This document shows, in pieces, positions 22,208 to 24,307 of a DNA stretch of 24,307 nt (its first letter is position 1; each line of letters starts with the position of its first letter). The notes under the pieces were generated by a model. The model did not search any database. It was not told where the DNA came from and saw only the letters and a program-made list of their open reading frames with translations. The position numbers and the translations under genes were made by a program. The DNA comes from Hydrogenophaga sp. (GTDB taxonomy: Bacteria > Pseudomonadota > Gammaproteobacteria > Burkholderiales > Burkholderiaceae_C): the NCBI GenBank assembly GCA_030684755.1, contig JAUXXN010000016.1, positions 1 to 24,307 on the forward strand. The letters are read 5' to 3'.

Positions 22208-23047
22208 ATGGCCATTTCCACCCAAGGGCCGACCGAGGTTGGCCAGCCCTGGACGCCGCCTGGCGGTTCCACCGCACCCCTGGCGCCGCGCAAGACCGAC
22301 TGGGGCCGTGCGCTGCCCTTTGTCGGCCCGGTGGTGCTCTTCATCATTTGGGATTTGGCGGTGCGGACCGGTTACATCAAAGCGATTTTGCTGCCACCCC
22401 CACTGGACGCACTGGGCGCACTCATCAGCGGATTGGCGGGCGGGCCGCTGCTGGGCGACTTCGCGGTCACGGTCTGGCGCACCCTTCAGGCCTTCCTGAT
22501 TGCGGCTTTGGTGGGCATGCCGCTGGGTGTGCTGCTGGGCAGCAACGAGCGCGCTTACCGCAGTGTCGAGTTTTTGATCGACTTCTTTCGCTCCACGCCT
22601 TCATCGGCCCTGATACCGCTGTTCCTCATGATTTTTGGGGTGTCTGACATCAACAAGGTGGCCATCGCTGCTTTTGGTGCCTTGCTGATCGTTGTCTTCA
22701 ACAGCGCCTACGGCGTGATCAACGCACGCAAACAGCGGGTGATGGCCGCCATGGTGATGGGCGCCACGCGCTGGCAGGTGTTCAAAGACGTGCTGGTGTG
22801 GGAGAGCCTGCAGCCAAGTTTTGTGGGCCTGCGTTCGGCCGTCTCTATGGCGTTGGTGATTGTGATCGTGGCCGAAATGTTCATCGGTGCCGACAGCGGC
22901 CTGGGCAACCGCATCATCAACGCGCAGCAGGTGATGAATGTGAAAGACATGTACGCCTCCATCTTGGCCGCCGGTGCGCTGGGCTATGCGCTGAACGTCC
23001 TTTTTCTGCTGATTGAACGCCGTATTGTTCACTGGAGTGGCCGATGA
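22208..23047 (+). CDS. NitT/TauT-type ABC transporter permease
   Basis: 279 residues with about six membrane segments. The first 35 residues are cytoplasmic and Pro-rich. The conserved region STPSSALIPLFLMIFGVSD and the EAA-like loop MGATRWQVFKDVLVWESLQP are the binding-protein-dependent transport signature of SsuC/TauC permeases. The ATG at 22208 is five bases after the binding-protein stop, and the stop overlaps the ATPase start as ATGA, so the transporter genes are translationally coupled. It would form a homodimeric channel with the ATPase at 23044. Confidence 0.92.
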   Translation: MAISTQGPTEVGQPWTPPGGSTAPLAPRKTDWGRALPFVGPVVLFIIWDLAVRTGYIKAILLPPPLDALGALISGLAGGPLLGDFAVTVWRTLQAFLIAALVGMPLGVLLGSNERAYRSVEFLIDFFRSTPSSALIPLFLMIFGVSDINKVAIAAFGALLIVVFNSAYGVINARKQRVMAAMVMGATRWQVFKDVLVWESLQPSFVGLRSAVSMALVIVIVAEMFIGADSGLGNRIINAQQVMNVKDMYASILAAGALGYALNVLFLLIERRIVHWSGR

Positions 23048-23865
23048 ATGCTGTCCTGAATGCCCCCGTGTTTGCCGACGTGCCGGTGCCCGTTTTCAAG
23101 CCAGGCCCGGCCGGTACCCACATCACCATTCGGGGTTTGACCAAATACTTTGCGGGCTGGCCGCTGTATGAAAACTTTGACCTCGACATACCCAAACACA
23201 AAATTGTTTCGGTGTTTGGCCCGAACGGCTGCGGCAAGAGCACGCTGATCAACATGATCGCTGGACTCATTCCGATCGACCGGGGTGAGATTCTGTTTGA
23301 CGGCAAGAGCCTGAAAGACACCAAGATCGGCTACGTGTTTCAGAACTACCGCGAGGCCCTGTTTCCGTGGATGCGGACCATCGACAACATCGCCTATCCG
23401 CTCAAGCTGGCTGGCCAGAGCAAGGCCGAGGTGGACCGTCGCATGGCCGAGTTGGTGGCCTCTTTCGATGTCAAGTTCGACCTGAACCGCTATCCGTATG
23501 AGCTCTCGGGCGGTCAGCAGCAGACCGCCTCAATCATGCGCGCACTGGCGCCCAAACCCGAAGTGCTGTTTCTGGACGAGCCGTTTTCGGCGCTCGACTT
23601 TGAGATGACGCTGTTCATTCGCGAGAAGCTGCAAGAGGTGTTCATGCAGACCGGCACCACCATGGTGCTGGTGTCGCACGATTTGGAGGAGGCGGTGTAC
23701 TTGGCCGACCAGGTTTTGTTGCTGACCAAGCGGCCCACCAAGGTGGCTGAAATCTTGCCTTACGACGACCCGCGTCCACGCACCACGGCCACCCTGTCAG
23801 AAGCCAGTTTTATCAGCGCCAAAAAACGCAGTTTGGAGATTTTTCAACGCGAGGTGCGCCGGTGA
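23044..23865 (+). CDS. NitT/TauT-type ABC transporter ATP-binding protein
   Basis: 273 residues. Walker A GPNGCGKST (59-67), Q-loop VFQNYREALFPWM (98-110), signature LSGGQQQ (154-160), Walker B FLDEP (176-180) and switch His in VLVSHDLEEAV are all intact; the FPWM and LSGGQQQ forms are typical of SsuB/TauB/NrtD ATPases. There is no C-terminal regulatory domain. It begins inside the permease stop (ATGA) and its own stop overlaps the GTG start of the small downstream gene (GTGA), so the whole group is tightly coupled. Confidence 0.93.
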   Translation: MNAVLNAPVFADVPVPVFKPGPAGTHITIRGLTKYFAGWPLYENFDLDIPKHKIVSVFGPNGCGKSTLINMIAGLIPIDRGEILFDGKSLKDTKIGYVFQNYREALFPWMRTIDNIAYPLKLAGQSKAEVDRRMAELVASFDVKFDLNRYPYELSGGQQQTASIMRALAPKPEVLFLDEPFSALDFEMTLFIREKLQEVFMQTGTTMVLVSHDLEEAVYLADQVLLLTKRPTKVAEILPYDDPRPRTTATLSEASFISAKKRSLEIFQREVRR

Positions 23866-24068
23866 ACGACGAGCAAACCCTGGCCTATGTGCGTGCCAGC
23901 GCCAGCGCATTGGCCTTGCCATTGGACGAAGCGCGCGCGCAACGCGTGGCGGTGCACCTGCAACGCACAGCCGCTATGGCGGCGCTGCTGGAGGCTTTTG
24001 AGCTAACGCCTCATGACGAGCCGGTGGCGCTGTACTGCCCCGCACCACCCACCACACCAGGGCTCTGA
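23862..24068 (+). CDS. atzG: AtzG-like DUF4089 small protein
   Basis: 68 residues, mainly helical, starting with GTG at 23862 that overlaps the ATPase stop. The pattern YVRASASALALPLDEARAQRV...LQRTAAMAALLEAFEL...DEPVALYCP fits DUF4089, the family of AtzG, a small subunit that binds and stabilises the amidohydrolase AtzE; its C-terminal DEPA..F.P-like tail is kept. It lies two bases before the ATG of the AtzE-like gene, the arrangement known from cyanuric acid catabolic clusters. The function is inferred from family and position, but the combination is specific. Confidence 0.85.
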   Translation: MNDEQTLAYVRASASALALPLDEARAQRVAVHLQRTAAMAALLEAFELTPHDEPVALYCPAPPTTPGL

Positions 24069-24070
24069 CC

Positions 24071-24307
24071 ATGAGCAAGTCCGTACCGACCTTAAGCGAC
24101 TGTGTCAACGCCGTGGCCCACGGCGAACGCAGCGCGAGCGATTTGCTGGAAACCAGCATCGCCCGCATTGAAGCCACCGACGCCCGCGTCAACGCTTTCA
24201 CCAGCACCCGTTTCAACGCGGCGAGGGAGCAAGCGCAGGCCATTGACGAACGCCGCGCACGGGGTGAGCCGCTGGGGCCGCTGGCCGGTGTGCCTTTCGC
24301 GGTGAAA
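24071..24307 (+). CDS. atzE: AtzE-family amidohydrolase, N-terminal part (cut by window edge)
   Basis: 79 codons are in the window, ending exactly on the Lys of the amidase AVK motif (PLAGVPFAVK), the catalytic lysine of the Ser-cisSer-Lys triad. The preceding helices (ASDLLETSIARIEATDARVNAF...AREQAQAIDERRARGE) are the standard amidase-signature N-terminus. Immediate linkage to a DUF4089 subunit and to atzF makes it an AtzE-type 1-carboxybiuret hydrolase or close relative, rather than GatA, which would be accompanied by gatB/gatC. The rest of the active site is outside the window. The ATG at 24071 follows the AtzG stop by two bases. Confidence 0.85.
   Translation, partial: MSKSVPTLSDCVNAVAHGERSASDLLETSIARIEATDARVNAFTSTRFNAAREQAQAIDERRARGEPLGPLAGVPFAVK

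Noticed and set aside
1..24307. tRNA or rRNA genes
   Set aside because: No cloverleaf-like arrangement with a GTTC-A/G loop or rRNA-like conserved block was recognised on either strand by reading; a tRNA search program would be decisive.

Overview
The window looks like chromosomal DNA of a high-GC betaproteobacterium, most likely Burkholderiales/Comamonadaceae. This is judged from codon use, the type of toxin-antitoxin (TA) genes, the IS66 subgroup and the gene content; no rRNA or other phylogenetic marker is present, so the assignment is inference.

Region 1 (1-5661) is a dense, mostly decaying TA island behind the 5' end of an MBL-fold hydrolase gene (1-153). It holds vapBC, hipBA, a HigBA-type pair, an AbrB-like antitoxin with a frameshifted RelE-like toxin, a DUF4160-DUF2442-HTH operon and the 3' stump of another HTH antitoxin gene. 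Apart from hipBA all are read leftwards. Several carry visible lesions: VapC lacks its first catalytic Asp, HipB seems to lack three residues in its helix-turn-helix, one toxin and one antitoxin are frameshifted, and two partial copies of the DUF4160/DUF2442 locus lie between the modules. Short direct repeats separate the modules and suggest repeated recombination.

Region 2 (5662-8170) is an IS66-family element with recognisable terminal inverted repeats. Its tnpC has an amber codon in place of a conserved Trp codon, no tnpA is visible, and no target duplication is seen. Its right end touches the stop codon of the neighbouring phosphonate gene.

Region 3 (8169-18428) is a 2-aminoethylphosphonate (2-AEP) catabolic locus. 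A leftward operon encodes a binding protein, an ATPase, a double-length permease, PhnW transaminase, PhnX phosphonoacetaldehyde hydrolase and an FAD-dependent amine oxidoreductase. Divergently, a GntR/FCD regulator is followed by a PbfA-like hydroxy-AEP ammonia-lyase and an EamA transporter. The intergenic region carries a compact operator-like array (dyad plus three 7-bp tandem repeats). Together these genes would import AEP-type phosphonates and funnel AEP, hydroxylated AEP and probably N-substituted AEP to phosphonoacetaldehyde, then to acetaldehyde and phosphate, releasing nitrogen as well.

Region 4 (18470-24307) starts with a leftward PAP2 phosphatase gene, then a rightward operon: allophanate hydrolase (AtzF), a NitT/TauT-type ABC transporter (binding protein, permease, ATPase), an AtzG-like DUF4089 small protein and the start of an AtzE-family amidohydrolase cut by the window end. 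A well-matched sigma-54 promoter lies just upstream of atzF, so this is probably a nitrogen-limitation-induced operon for uptake and hydrolysis of a urea-, biuret- or carboxybiuret-like compound.
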